From contig CACRXP010000145.1 in the NCBI GenBank assembly GCA_902702965.1, positions 807,685 to 871,684 of the forward strand: 64,000 nt of DNA, given 5' to 3'. The DNA is from Spirometra erinaceieuropaei (lineage: Eukaryota > Platyhelminthes > Cestoda > Diphyllobothriidea > Diphyllobothriidae). Under the pieces are notes generated by a model. The model did no database searches. It was not told where the DNA came from and was given only the letters and a program-made list of their open reading frames with translations. The position numbers were made by a program, and so were the translations under genes. Shown here piece after piece: positions 1 to 12,125 of this stretch (positions are counted from its first letter, which is position 1; every line of letters begins with the position of its first letter).

Positions 1-650
1 AATGGTCTCTATGCATACCGAAAGAGTAATGTGCTTACGAGACCGTTAGGGTGAACGAATGGACAAAGACTTCGGGGCTCCATTGGGCGATAAACATAAA
101 GGGCACATTTCCTCGTTTAAAGCCCACAATCTCAATCTCATTTAGAATTTTCCACATTACCTTCTACATGAAGTTAATCTGGTAGTGTGAAAAGCTCATA
201 GGATTGCCATTTAGGAGCTAGTATACGAAAGACAGCGGCCAGATAAATCCGTCTCTACTGAAGTGAAAGACATAAAGGCTCGCTTAATTTCATTTAAGGT
301 GTCCCTACAGGCTGAATTTTCACACTGAGGAAGATGTCTGAGGAATTTAAAGTATTGAAATAATGCAAATGCCGATTATGCGTAACTGCACGCCCCCCAC
401 TGACTCGCTTTTTTATTACCCCTTGAAAGCTACCTGGGGAGGCTGAAGAATTTACTACGCAAGCTATCCCAGCCTCTGTGACTGAGAGCTACGTGCATAA
501 ACGAGGTAGGCTTTGGAATAACTGTATCAAAAGAGCCGCCTCAATGTAGTCTTCTTCAAAAGCATAAGGGAGGTTTATTGCCTGTCGGCAGTAATTTTAG
601 TAAGCACTAAGCGTGAAATAAGCGTATGCGTTATGCATGAGAGAGGGAAG
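1..650. other. no supported feature
   Basis: I see no gene, RNA or recognisable repeat here. No reading frame of note is present and no similarity to other parts of the window was noticed. Confidence 0.5.
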
Positions 651-654
651 AGAG

Positions 655-1120
655 TTTGCGGCAGACACTGAAGAATCCGTCCCCAGGACACACCAGCGCA
701 TTTCACACTACTATAAATCTGACGCACTAAAAGCCATGCCTTGGGACGTGGCCAACTGACGGAAAAACTCGGTCCTCCCGGGGCTGAGAGTCGGGCTCCA
801 ATGCCTCCACCTTAGTGTCGTCTATATGGCACTCTTGTGGGATCTGAATCGCCTTCATGAAAACCCGGCTGATGGGGACCAGGTCGTGTGGTGCACGCGT
901 AGACAGGTCATTTAACTTTGCGTCCACGCCTCCTCCGGTCGTCTTGACGTTGCACTGCCACCGGGGCCAGCTAGGTGAAGGAGTAGAAAGCGTGCGGTGG
1001 GATGTTCCATAACTCTGCCTCACTATAAACGAATTTCTGCACAGGTCGCCGACGCTGCGCACACTCCGCGGGTCAGATGATGACCCCTGTCGCTTGCGAT
1101 GGGCAGACTATCGGATTCGC
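655..1120 (+). repeat. decayed 3' module of the zinc-finger-tailed RTE family
   Basis: Pieces of this stretch resemble the noncoding segments that follow the zinc-finger tails at 36.0-36.4, 43.0-43.5 and 57.7-58.5 kb. One example is ctgagagtcgggctccaat near 785, compared with ctgagagtcaggcttcaat near 36116. Another is a gcctcactataaacgaat block near 1016. The match is patchy, so this is an old, eroded copy. A short minus-strand frame of 111 codons across it looks fortuitous. Confidence 0.45.
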
Positions 1121-1839
1121 CTCGTGAACGGCTACGGTAAATTTAGGGACACACGACAATTACGGGGCTGTTTCTTATTCGTCAGTCTGTCCACGTAGTC
1201 TGCGACACTGGAGGTAGCTAGCGCCGGGCGGTCACAATCCCTAATATCAGGGTATTCGCTATGAAAGCCCACCGCAGTAAGATATGAAGATCACCAGCGA
1301 AATCTGTGGTTGCTTGAGGAGTAGTTAGCAACCTCAGCCGGCAGAGGACGACATTACAAATCAGTGGGCGCTATTTCTTGATGAAAAGATGCCGGACTGC
1401 GACGTGAAGTTCGGCTGACACTGTCGACCTTTTAATAGACAGACAAAGGAGAGACAACAATTGTGGAAAAAATGTGCAGAAATTCGAGGCATGTTAAAGT
1501 GCTTCAGTAGATTTTATAAACAAGTTGTAATCTAGGCACCTCTATGACGACAACTTACATTTATTAGTCATAAATCATGCTTAACTCCTCATTCGAAGTC
1601 ACCTTCACGCGAACAGAAGCGACTGGCAGATCTAAACACTGTCGACCAAAACGTTAATGTTAGGCTAGATGCTTGCGGATCGAATTATTGTATTCCTCCA
1701 GTTGAATCAAACGTCATAGGATACATAAGAGGTGGCAAGGGCAGTACCACTCTACCAGACGACGAAAGATATTCAGCAATAGCCATAAAAAGAACAGACT
1801 ATCACGGCGTGGAGAGTTTCGGTCACTTCGGGTCGTTTT

Positions 1840-2328
1840 CTACCTGTACGTGGATAAGCAACAGCAGAATTGGGTCGCCATCTGAGAGTCTAAGCCGTCC
1901 TCCTCGAGGACGCACTGGTATACCCTCGTGAGAGGCCTAATTCTTCTTGTTTGCATCTCCCAGTCAGCAGACCGCGACTGAATGCCAAATGCAGCCGCGT
2001 TTCCCTTCCATAATAGTGTCTTTGCCATTCTGGCGGCCTGAAGAATGCATTCTCGCTCAGCCACTCCAAAAACTAGTAGATCAGAAATGCGGAACACTCC
2101 AGTCTCCCAAATGACCATGACTTCCTTAGCATAACTCAATTCCTTGAACGAAGGCAAATCTACGAAGTCGGTACTGAGACGGGTTGCCACGAAGGGACCG
2201 TGACTCTGATGGAAAGGCACCAACTTACAGGTCAACAGGGCCAGAGCCCGTTGCTTCTTTACTATACCGAACTCGCCAAATAATGCCCCGCTCGGGGAGA
2301 CTGTTCGTACCTCATTTTCTTTGCACAC
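1840..2328 (-). CDS. unassigned open reading frame, 162 codons
   Basis: This is a 162-codon frame with no internal stop in a stretch that otherwise shows no repeat match. The product has a hydrophobic-rich middle and no motif I recognise, no signal peptide and no obvious membrane segment. The annotated start is the first ATG after a stop, and I see no support from an upstream promoter or flanking splice sites. It could be an exon of a host gene, part of an unrecognised transposon, or a chance frame. I cannot choose between these. Confidence 0.15.
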   Translation of the reverse strand: MCKENEVRTVSPSGALFGEFGIVKKQRALALLTCKLVPFHQSHGPFVATRLSTDFVDLPSFKELSYAKEVMVIWETGVFRISDLLVFGVAERECILQAARMAKTLLWKGNAAAFGIQSRSADWEMQTRRIRPLTRVYQCVLEEDGLDSQMATQFCCCLSTYR

Positions 2329-2757
2329 ATCCAGCTTTCATTCATTGTTCTGATGAGTCCTGGTACGAGCAGCAGCAAACACACAAGTAACCACTCGAAC
2401 GGTCGAATCAAGTCTGACGTGATTCATCAGTTTGTTTCTTCCACGCCGCCGACCTTTATACGTAAAATTTTGTCCGGTTTTGGAGAGGAACCAGCAGGTG
2501 TTATGATACGCGCAGGCAGGCAGGCTGGCTGGCAAAGTGCGGTCAACTATTTTGCCCAATTCTTGTCCGGTTACCTTGGCCTAGTTTCGTCGCTGAAGCG
2601 CAATGGGTGGGAATGGCATGGCTGGGGGATTGGTGCTGTGTACATTTCCTTTCATATGATACATTTCGTGCATATGCCATCTCTGGCATGATCGCCACCA
2701 CGCCACTACCCTAAACTAAAATCTTCAAGTCTGGATGGGAACGACAAAGCGGTGCCG

Positions 2758-2768
2758 ATGGAGAGAGA

Positions 2769-2806
<38 letters not shown>

Positions 2807-2831
2807 AAGAAAAAAAGAAAGAAAGAAAGAG
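2758..2831. repeat. GA / GAAA microsatellite
   Basis: A run of GA dinucleotides passes into GAAA units. The Arg/Glu/Lys-rich peptide that a plus-strand frame reads across it is a product of the repeat and not evidence for a gene. Confidence 0.95.
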
Positions 2832-3572
2832 TGGGAAGGAGCAGAAATGATGTTTTCAGACCTGCATTCCCATTGGCAACATACAGTGGTACAGAGGAGA
2901 AGAATTGGACAGTTGTGTGGATGCCTTGGCGGCCCTACTTGGCGGGCACTTTAATCAGTAATATCTCGTACAAGGACTGTAAGAGGGAAAAACCGCTGAA
3001 ACGTGTTAGTGACAAAGGCGATGTATGTGCGATATGGAAAGCCATACAGATGACCGTTTACTCCTTACTAGGAAGAGAATGCAAGTTCAGTCACGAAGAC
3101 GGCTTCAATCAGCGAACAAACTGCCTTCAGATTAGAAAACAAGGTAGATTATGTGTGATGGATTAGTATAAAAATCATTTATGGTAGATTGGCGCTTCAC
3201 CGATCACGTCACGGAACATAATTGTCGGTATCACCTTATCTACATAAAAAACTATAGCATACGATGTGACGCGATCCATGCCACTTCTCCGTACGCATTT
3301 AGATTCATCCTCCAACGTCACTGACAAGAAAGGTAAGGATGACCACTGGTTGTTCTCGGGGAGAAACCAGATGGGCCGAACCTAAAACCAGGACAGGACT
3401 TCGCAAACAAGACGCATTTGTCTTGTACTGTCATCAAATTCAATAGGAGATGACAAAGAATGGGGTGAGGCAAGCTGAGGATGCGCCGATTAGTTACGAA
3501 GCCTATAATTCATAAAAAGCGAAGCTGTCAATAGAAACGAAGAGGTGGGCTCCAGGAAACAGTCGTGGAGAA

Positions 3573-3769
3573 GGAGACACGATCGTTGGAACACGAGTTT
3601 TATTCTCCTGGCGTTTTGGACTCCCGTTCGAACCTATCATCAGAGATAACATCAGATAGGGGTAGTTCATGCACAACTACCCGTATATGATGCTGTCTCC
3701 GGTGATGGGTTCGAACAGGAGTCCAAAACGCCAGGAGAATAAAACTCGTGTTCCAGCGACCGTGTCTCC
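3573..3769. repeat. inverted repeat with CTGATGA...GAAAC-type core
   Basis: Two arms of roughly 95 bp face each other around a centre that is itself a perfect small hairpin (ggtagtt / aactacc, 3661-3681). Each arm carries the motif also found at 14.2 and 37.3-37.9 kb: a catcatcagag or tgatggg block, a short self-complementary piece, then aaaacgccaggagaataaaa. The arms differ at several positions, so the pair is not an assembly mirror. The motif order resembles untranslated parts of Penelope-like elements, which are known to carry terminal repeats in inverted orientation. That link is inference. Confidence 0.8.
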
Positions 3770-4275
3770 TTCACAGTCAAAGATGTCCACAGATACCAAT
3801 TTTCTCAGCCCAGAAATGGGGACTGGGGACTGCTCTAATGGGCATCTCTACCTCGTCACAAGGTCATCCAGAGGCATCAGAAAATTGAGCCCAAAACTGA
3901 CCTCAGTCGGAAGCCAACCCTACAGAAGACGATCAGGCTGGTTCAACAGGTTCCAGATGGAAAACCTCTAAATACAACCTCGTTTCCCATCGAAGTCTCA
4001 AATACAGTGGTTATCAATTGTTTTAAACGCTGAACAAACTGCATCTCAAAACCTTCCGACATATCTTTTCATGTATCATATTAAATCGACTGCCATTATT
4101 CCTTGAAATCATACTGCCAAGAGTGTTTTGTTATTGTGCTGATGGCTTTCCGATATCAAAAGGGGAAATGTCATGGGCCCGCAATCAGCCTTCAAACCAT
4201 GTTACTCAATAAAAACCGTTCATTTAGTGAACAGGAAAGAAACAGCAGACAATAGCGATGCCGGAATGCGCACAA

Positions 4276-5037
4276 CTATATAGTCACTGGCCAATTTCAC
4301 AGAATGTTAACTGAAATTCCGAAATGCGTTTTCGGTTTGGAAGGATTACCAAGGTGGGGGCGTAATAGCAATTGTCATGGGACATAAGCCCATGATATTT
4401 CAGGCTTGCCGGGATATTGGCTTTTGAATGCACTTCCTGTCCGCCGCCTATAAAAACCGCATTCGGTAGAAGATAGTTACTTAGTCAGCATGGAGTATTC
4501 ACATTTATTTTCGATGTCCGTCGCAAAATTTTTCGAGTCACCTATGTTATCTTCCTAATGATATAGAGGATTCATGGCCTTACCTATGCAGAAAGTAGAC
4601 GCTCGGGAACTAAAACCGCTAAACGCAAATGCAACGGCAAATCGGACTCAAAGTTATTTGGAAATTGAAAAACCTCTTTAAAACCGAAATGCACTGTTTC
4701 GTCAAGTAACATTTTTGAAAAAGACATGATTTGCTATAAAATGAGTACAAACGAGAACATTTTTGCGCATGATTTCCATAAAAATATTTGAATTTCTAAG
4801 AGCATCGCAAATCGACGTGTAAAATCCATACTAAGTAGCCATTTTTTGCCGAATGCGGTTTTTACAGGCGGCGGAAAGGAAGTGCATTCAAAAACGGGTA
4901 TCTTGGGGAGTCCGGGATACGATGTGATTGTGCTGCACGATAATCAATACAACAACCTCACCTGAGTAATCCTTCCTAATCAAAAGCGCATTTTAGAATT
5001 TCTCTTAACCTTTCGTGAAATCGGTCACTGACTGCAT
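4276..5037. mobile_element. foldback element, copy 1 (about 0.76 kb)
   Basis: The left arm (about 4276-4490) and the right arm (about 4840-5037) are reverse complements over roughly 180-200 bp. Matching landmarks include ggaaggatta, a gaatgcacttcctgtccgccg block and aaaaaccgcattcgg; on the right strand they read as gaatgcggtttttacaggcg and gtaatccttcct. The ends match those of the elements at 24422-25392 and 60001-61000. No transposase is visible inside, so it would be non-autonomous. No clear target-site duplication was found. Confidence 0.85.
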
Positions 5038-6389
5038 GTCCAAGCTAAATAGAGGTTCATCTTATCGAAAGCGTGACGTCCCTGGTTGCTTTCGCGGGGA
5101 CGTTGTTGGCAGCGTAACACTGCCTACTTGTTCTAACCTTCTTCAAATTCGCGTCATTTGCAATATTTGTCGACAACCAGGACTGAACGCTCCGGTATTG
5201 GCACCAAAACGCCTAGCTGTAACCCCCTTAACTTCGACTAGTGCTGGTTGACATCTGCAAATGCAGTGGTCGTCATCTCCCATTTTCCATTCAGTACTGC
5301 TGCAGAAACTTAGACTCAGTGGAGAGTGGATCTTTTTATGCCGAGTTTTCATTACGGTTGGCGAATTGGCGATAATACATCAACCAGCAACAACTACACA
5401 ATATGTTGAACCAAAGATTGGTATCGCTGGGCATCGCCAAGTATATGTAAGTGTCACATTACGAACCGCCACGATCGACAGTAAAGTTGGCGCTCGGGCT
5501 TCCAAAGTCAAATCACCTACAATGAGCAGTACGGAAGCACCGGAGGATCCACATGAAAACACGCCTACTATCCCGAAACGAGGAAGCATGGCCACTCTCG
5601 GCTCAGCTGCTCTTTGTGAGTTGTAAAGAGCAGCAAGAAGTGCGAGTGTTGGATATCCAGGTGCCAGATTTGTTGGAAATTTCGAGGATCTTTAAAATGA
5701 TAAAGCAGGTTCAATTCAGACATAACAACCCATTTTTGCAAGGTGTGAACTGCATCTGCCCAATCAGGAAAATTTTATTGCTGGAACTTTAAATGAGGAA
5801 GGGAAAACTCAACGCTGTAAGGGCATACCGATGAATACACAACCATTTTTGGCTCATCCTGGAGTCTGGGAGAGCCTGACACAGGAGTGGTAGGCATAGC
5901 GGTCTGTTCGGCAAACTGATAAGCAGTTATCGCAACCAGAAAAGTGCAAGATGCCATTTAAAACATCAAGTATGGGAGCCAGGCATGCTGAAATCGTTCT
6001 ACCACCAGTCAACCACTTCTACCACTCCCAGAATGTCAACGCGCAGATTAAAATGAATTGGCATGTTTGGCCACCCACCCATCTACCAGCAAAAGCGTCC
6101 AACGCAATGCTTGAAGCGCACTGGCACTATAAGAATGACCGGCTCCGCTTACTACAGAAGAAACAGTCGCGCAGTCGAGTCATTATGGCCATAATAGATC
6201 GTCGTTTTGAGTCTCCTCTCATCTAGAGTTCATTAATGGCTAATATAAGTGGGCATCACCCTAAATGGTTTGTATATGTCGTATTCATTATTCGAAGGAA
6301 CACTGACGGCCATCTCGAAACGATCTATTTAGTTGTTCAGAAAAGACTAACAGATTTTAGATAAAAACATTTATTCCTAAAAAATTAAT
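5038..6389. other. no supported feature
   Basis: Several frames of 60-121 codons overlap each other on both strands between 5015 and 6226. None shows a recognisable motif, and none has flanking repeats or a convincing chain of splice sites. I annotate nothing here. Confidence 0.4.
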
Positions 6390-6404
6390 ACTATGCATGT
6401 TAGA

Positions 6405-7365
6405 ATTAGTCAAAGTATGATCCCCGAACATCTATGCATCTTTGCAATCGATGAAAACTATCAGTTATGCCCCATTGATAAGAATCAACTGGCTTTGATG
6501 CTAATAAATCTTTTGAAGCCAGCTCTCATCCCACTCTTGTTCTTGGAAGTTTTCTTGCCTAAAAAGTCTCCAGATGCTTGAAGAATAGGTAGTCAATGGG
6601 TGAAAAACTAGGAGAATATGCAGGATGTAGTAAAGTCTCGTATCCCAAGTCATTGAGTTTCCACGGTGTCATTCCGGCAACATGCTTTCCCGTGGAGCAG
6701 AGTTGGGCCACGTCGATTCACTATTGCAGGTCTCACTTTTTTCCCAGTGAACATACATTTCATTGAATAGCTTGTAGCAAACCTCCGCCGTGATGCTCTT
6801 ATTAGCCTGGAGAAAGCTGTAACGGACAACACCAGCAGCGGGTCACTCGACTGTCTCCGGGATATTCTACCTATGCAGCTTCGGTTTCAGGAAATGTCTG
6901 GGTGCTTCGTCACGATCAAGCCATCGCCCTGATCGCTTCCGGTTATCATAGAGGATCCACTTTCCGTCCCACGTCGCTTTTCAATCAAGAAATGGATCAT
7001 CAGATTTTCGCAGAGAGAGAGCATCAAACACACCTCAAAACGTCGAATTCTGATTTACATTGAACTCGTGTGGGACCCATTTATCGAGCTTTTTCACCTT
7101 ACCAGGTTGCCTTGGATGGTCGGATGTTGTTGAACAACAGACATCAAGTGCCTCAGACATTTCCATGATGTGAGTTTTCCGGAACACTTACTTTCAAATG
7201 TCATTGTCATGAGTGCATTGCCGTCTTCCTTCTTCATCTTCAAGGCTCTCATTTCCATTACGGAATCTCCGAAACCACCTTCCTATTGTCCGTTCAATTT
7301 TGAGCCCCACTCCCATGCTCTGGACTGCCTGAGGGACCTTATGATCGGGTTTGAACTCTAACAAG
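6405..7365 (-). pseudogene. mariner-family transposase, fossil
   Basis: Read on the minus strand, the region gives the mariner/SETMAR-type transposase in order but in several frames. The helix-turn-helix part (RTIGRWFRRFRNGNESLEDEE, in pieces) lies near 7300-7240, and KKLDKWVPHE near 7095-7065. The first catalytic Asp block (TWDGKWILYDNR) lies near 6975-6940, and the last (SPIDYLFFKHL) near 6610-6560. The second catalytic block, normally LLHDNARPH, reads LLHGKACC, so an Asp is lost. Family members are cut-and-paste DDD/DDE enzymes of about 340 residues. Frameshifts and stops make this copy dead. Terminal repeats could not be fixed with confidence. A candidate lies near 6327-6350. Confidence 0.88.
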
Positions 7366-8770
7366 AAAGATAAACATAGTTCATCTATCTTAATCTTCGT
7401 TATTAAGTGCTTATATTCTCCAAGACTGTACTGTAAAAGAAGTTATAGGATAATTATCAAAGAGTACACGTCAGTCATGAAGCATATAACATTTTTTTAC
7501 AAAACACTGCAAAAGTGGCAGTTACTTTCACATTTTTGAAGCAGGTCAACAGATCGGCCAGTATTTTCCAGACAACGTGATAGAATCCAGAACGCCTGAT
7601 CGATTCTCATTGACGAAAAGTTCGGCAGATGCCCTTACGCTCTGATTAAGTTGCTGATTCCGTCGGTCTTCGTTTCCCCAACTGGCGGCGGCATCTTCAT
7701 TGAATTACTTACTGTCGTTAGACCCTAACCATCTTACATTCCCCTTGATTTGAGCTGTCACTGTCGTCTTTTATAGCAGACTATGAGAAATTAAGCTCTA
7801 AGGGTCTGTAAAAACTGGACCCAAGAGCGGCTAACATTGCAAACCTCCTGGTCACATTTCAGATAAACAAATTCCGAGCTGCTGGAATTTATCCGGTCTT
7901 TCCATATTTTGTCCGACAAACTTTCGCCCCCATTGGTGAGTGAAAAGGCTGACTTTGAGGGCTAAAGATGTCAAGGTGAGCTAAAGAGATCTGTTATACT
8001 GACGTATGAGAATTGTAGGTAGTACAATAGGCTCCTCTTTCCAGTCGGGGTGAACGCACCTCTGTTGACCTGAGCAAACGAGGTGTCTGGACGTAATAGG
8101 CCACATAAACAGCACATGGCGCAAAACATAAAGGGCAGTGATTTGAACGCGTCTTGTGGCAGGTGTGGGGGAATCTACTCGGCATGCGACAACGACCGAA
8201 GCCCCTTTGCCAGATGACTGCTTGCGCCGCGCTTGACTCGGTATTTTGCTCTTCAATGATTGGCCGCGACCGGACAGGCCTCGGGCGTTGCTCCCACTTC
8301 GTGCTGACATAACATCCACAATTGGCTCACGACGTTCTAGACAGTTGCTGCCTCCGCCTTCCGAGCTGCTTGCACGCTCCCCACCAGAGCAGAGATGATC
8401 CTACTGATTATGTCCCCTATCTTTTGAGTTGGACGACTACCTGTTGTCTGCCATCGGGCTAGTCGTTACGACTGTCTCCCTCACCAAATAAACGCATGCA
8501 GTTAGCGTTTAGTGGAAAAAAACGCGAGCAATAGGTTAGGAAAAGGTTATCTATCGATCGTGCCAGTCTATTCTAAGGGGCAGTGGTCCGGGCAGTCCAT
8601 GGTGAAGGCGAATTTAATTGGATTGCATAACCCACAAAGGCAGGGGATACTTTGTAGCGTCATCAACCAGCCATACCGAACCCCGGGTTTTGCAACCCCC
8701 AACATATTATCCAGCGATCTGCTGATCAAAAGTCAAACACCCCAACCGCTGTGTATACCCCCATCGCAAC
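7366..8770. other. no supported feature
   Basis: The stretch is low in complexity near 7490-7540 and otherwise unremarkable. A 112-codon minus-strand frame at 7981-8319 has no recognisable content. Confidence 0.4.
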
Positions 8771-8779
8771 CCACAGGAG

Positions 8780-9045
8780 AACGAGCTCTTGGCTCAGGGG
8801 CTAGGGCGCTGGACTTCTAACCAACAGGTAGCGGAATCAAGTCTCGGGGTTGCGAAGCCTTGGCTTGGCTACGGCTGGCTGACAACGGCTCATAGGCCAG
8901 AAATAGCCATTTCAGTCCTCCCTGCCTTTGTCGCTATTCTGCCTACACTACTAGTCGCTGTGCGGCTGCTGGCGGGGCTCGAGATTAAGTCCCGAGGCAA
9001 AACGTGAGACGATTTGTCCCTTAACGCCACCGGTGAGCGCCCTTC
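8780..9045 (+). mobile_element. tRNA-derived SINE, diverged copy
   Basis: The head (about 8780-8860) keeps the layout of the tRNA-like part in the better copy at 25.6 kb: ggctcaggggctagggcgct for the A-box side, then gacttctaa, then aatcaagtctcgg where the B box should be. It is followed by the body common to the family (ggctggctgacaacggct, aggccagaaatagccat, ctttgtcgctattctgcc, then tgtgcggctgctggcggggc). Both polymerase III boxes carry substitutions, so this copy is probably silent. Confidence 0.75.
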
Positions 9046-10604
9046 AACCACGAACCAAACTACCGACTGCGATGTATGAATTTCTGCCAATAACCTTGCA
9101 CCAAACGTTACCTCCAACAAGCGGATTCAATCTGCGTTCCTAGAGCTGCATCTGTTGATTTTCATCAGGCAGGAAATCGTCGTAGAGGCCTTCTCGTGCA
9201 TTGGCCGCATGCGAAGCAGCAGCCTACCTTGAATAGTTGCATTGATCTTGAGGGTAGAAATGCCCAACTGCGTTGGTAGGACGTGGCATCAGCTGAAATT
9301 TGAAGGAATGGGTAACTCGGTAAGACTGAAATAAAACCATCTCCCGATATCCATGATTCCATGGCTGTGTGGAAGTCCGCATCTGGTTGTCGACCTCGGA
9401 AATGATGCTCTCAACGGTATTTACACTCTAGTATTAATTTTTTGAGCTAAAGTGATTCAGCTGACGCTCAGCCATCTATGTCGAAGGTACTATGTTCGAA
9501 AGTACGCACAGCTTTCTTATTTGACTGATGTCGACACAAGCCATAAAGCCGTGGAAACAGAAAAGCTGGTGACGTTATATGGCACATATGATCGGAATTT
9601 ACTCCTACTGATATGATGCAGAATTCTACAATAGTGAATTAAGGGCAAGGTTTAATACTTATACGATTCAGGGCTTGGTAGGAAGTGGGCAGTGCAAAAG
9701 CGTGTCCATTAATGTGGAACGGTGTTGATGGGAGTTGCTTCTGATGGCACCTTTCTCACAGGCTTTATGAACAACATTCAACAATAGCGGTGGAGTGGTG
9801 TGGGAACTTGCCAGTTTCACGGGATACAGCGCAGTCTGGGGATTTAGTTCAGAATGGGAGAAGTTATACTTTTTTCTAGCCTCTATGTCAAGAGGAATGA
9901 ACACTCGATAGGAGATTCCAACGACGGCACTGAAGAAGATGTACTCATGCAGGCTGTCTAGCGCTGACTCTGAACATAGGGGCATCACATGACGAAATAA
10001 AGGCTTAAGGAGTAAGAAACAATATAACCTGTTATATGTGCTTTGGTTTTTAACTTCTCATCACAAGCGGATGAAGTATGGCAGTTTTAATTCCTCCCTT
10101 CAAGACCAATTATTCTCATCCCGGTCCTTCATCGACTTAATTAGTAACCATACTGAAGGCTGTTCATAAAAGTGGACTAACGTCACGACGACTGAAGTTC
10201 CGTTGTCATATTGACAGCAATCTCACCGATATTTGTAGCAATCAGTACTAGTAAGGATTTAACCGGCTCCAGAAGCCGGTTTCAGCTCATGCTCTGCCTC
10301 CCAGCTGTGGTCCAGTTGTTCTTTCACCAAATCCTCCAAGAAGGTGTCTACTCACCTCAACTACTCCGCCCATGTTGTTCACTCTACTAAATCGGAGAGA
10401 CGACTTTCCAGACAGCTTCCCCTATGGCCAATGACTGTGTAACCCAACCACCTGAAACGACGACCTTTCACTGCATAACCGGAAGGAAGTATCCTCGATC
10501 AACGGCAGATTTCCGATTTCGAGATTTGGGTAAGACACAGGACCAGAAATTCTCCCGGCAATGCAGGTGGACTTCAGCTGAATTCCAGGAAGGGTACATA
10601 TTCC
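9046..10604. other. no supported feature
   Basis: A 106-codon minus-strand frame (9668-9988) and a few shorter ones occur, but none has a recognisable motif or supporting signals. Confidence 0.4.
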
Positions 10605-10680
10605 CGCGCCCCAACTCTAACCCTAGTTCCTAATCTCCCTGAAATTTAGCGCGAGGCCTCTTGTATTATGCGAAGTTCCT
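10605..10680 (+). repeat. short telomere-like patch plus element arm
   Basis: Degenerate CCCTAA-like units (ctctaaccctagttcctaa) lead directly into gaaatttagcgcgaggcc. The latter is a diverged version of the arm sequence ggaatttagggcaaggcc seen at 42201 and ggaatttagcgcaatgcc near 38060. Confidence 0.5.
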
Positions 10681-10779
10681 ATTCTCGTGTCCTATCGGAA
10701 TTCGGTCCGTCGACCAGAGCCGGAGTATTTTCTTGAATCCTTGGATGCCAGCTGTCTTGATCGTTTGCACGTCTACTGC

Positions 10780-12125
10780 GTGCAGAAGTCACGTTTCCCA
10801 AACGAAAAACATAACGATGCAGACTGCGGTCTCATACGCAATCTATCGATGCACTCTCCGCAAAGCCGTGGAAAGGATCATGAAGAGTGGATCGGTGCAA
10901 TTCCTAAAAGTCTACAATGTGCTTCCGAACTGCAAACACAGGTTACTGAAAGGAGGATCATACACGACAAATTTGCTGCAATCCCTGCAGAGCTGGTCCA
11001 GAGCTCTCAGGGGTAGGTACGCGGTTCATGTCGCTTTCATTGGCTTCCAAAAGGCCACCGGCACTGTGCCACACCAGAGACTGTTATAAAAACTCGAAAG
11101 AAAAGGAATCAGAGGTAACTTCCTCGAATGAGTCGAAAACTTCCTTGTGGGTCGGTAACAGGTTGTGTGCATCCTCCTAGAGGAATCGGATCCTGCTGTG
11201 GTCGATAGTGGTGTTCCCGGGGGTTCAGTACTGGGACCCATTTTGCTTCTTATTCAAGTGGATGATTTCGCAAAATATTTGGACTGCGAAGCTGTGATGT
11301 TAACTGACAAGATGAAGATTTGGAGGCAGTCTGAAACCCTGTCGAGTGAGGTTGACTGTAGACCAACATAAACCGTCTGGAAGAGTGGTCAAATCATTAC
11401 CTCATGCGACTCAACATCGACAAGTGCACATACTTCATCTAGGCAACCCAGCCAGATCTGCCAGCACACGAAACTACTTTCTCAATGGGTGAACTTTACG
11501 AGAATTGGATGCCCAAAAGGACATCGTTGTGATGACGACGAACCCTTTAAAACCATCCGCTTATTGTTCCAGAGCGGCAAAATTACATAGTCCCTATTGC
11601 ACGCCGTCAAGCGAGCATTTAGTGACTATGATAAAGGCATCATCTTCAAGACCTTCGAGCATTCGTGAGGCTGCATTTGGAATACAACATACAAGCCTGG
11701 AGACCGTGGGTAGTCCAAGATCAACAGAGTCTTGAAGGAGTTCAAAGGAGAGCCACGAAAATGGTCAGGGGTTAGAGCTCCTTTCCCTATGCGACCAACC
11801 CAACAAATCTGAACCTCCTTCCTTTGAGTTTTAGGCAACTGCACGAGGATCTCCAATAAGCATTCCGCACTCTGAAGGGATTGGTTTGCAGCCTGGCCTT
11901 TGAGGATTTTTGGATTTGCCATCACGAGCAAACTCCAGGTTCACCCATTGGGACTGGGCGCCCAGCAGAGAAGGCTGGATTTGCGGAAGTTCTCCTTCTC
12001 TGCCGGAGTGGTCAAACTATGGAATGTCTTCCCTGCAGATGGTAGAATATCATCATTGATGGGAAACTTTAAAAGGAATCTTGACAGGTTTTTATTCCGA
12101 AATGAACAAGACCAATGAGAGATTG
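10780..12125 (+). pseudogene. decayed CR1/Jockey-like reverse transcriptase
   Basis: This is a frameshifted, stop-ridden copy of the same kind of protein that is intact at 53151-55601. Collinear blocks are visible in three frames: TTNLLQSLQSWSRAL (near 10970; intact copy TNLLYTLQSWTRAL), VAFIGFQKATGTVPHQRLL (near 11030), and SGVPGGSVLGPILLL (near 11206). They continue with a degraded FADD box reading LTDKMKIW (near 11300), QKDIVV...LKPSAYCSRAAK (near 11513), and the C-terminal KLWNVFPA...NFKRNLDRFLF (near 12020-12110). The catalytic Asp of motif A reads Gly (IGFQK instead of IDFRK) and the paired Asp of motif C is lost. The N-terminal endonuclease half is not seen. Confidence 0.88.

Noticed and set aside
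2735..3166. 143-codon frame starting in the GA repeat
   Set aside because: Its first third is a microsatellite translation and the rest has no recognisable motif.
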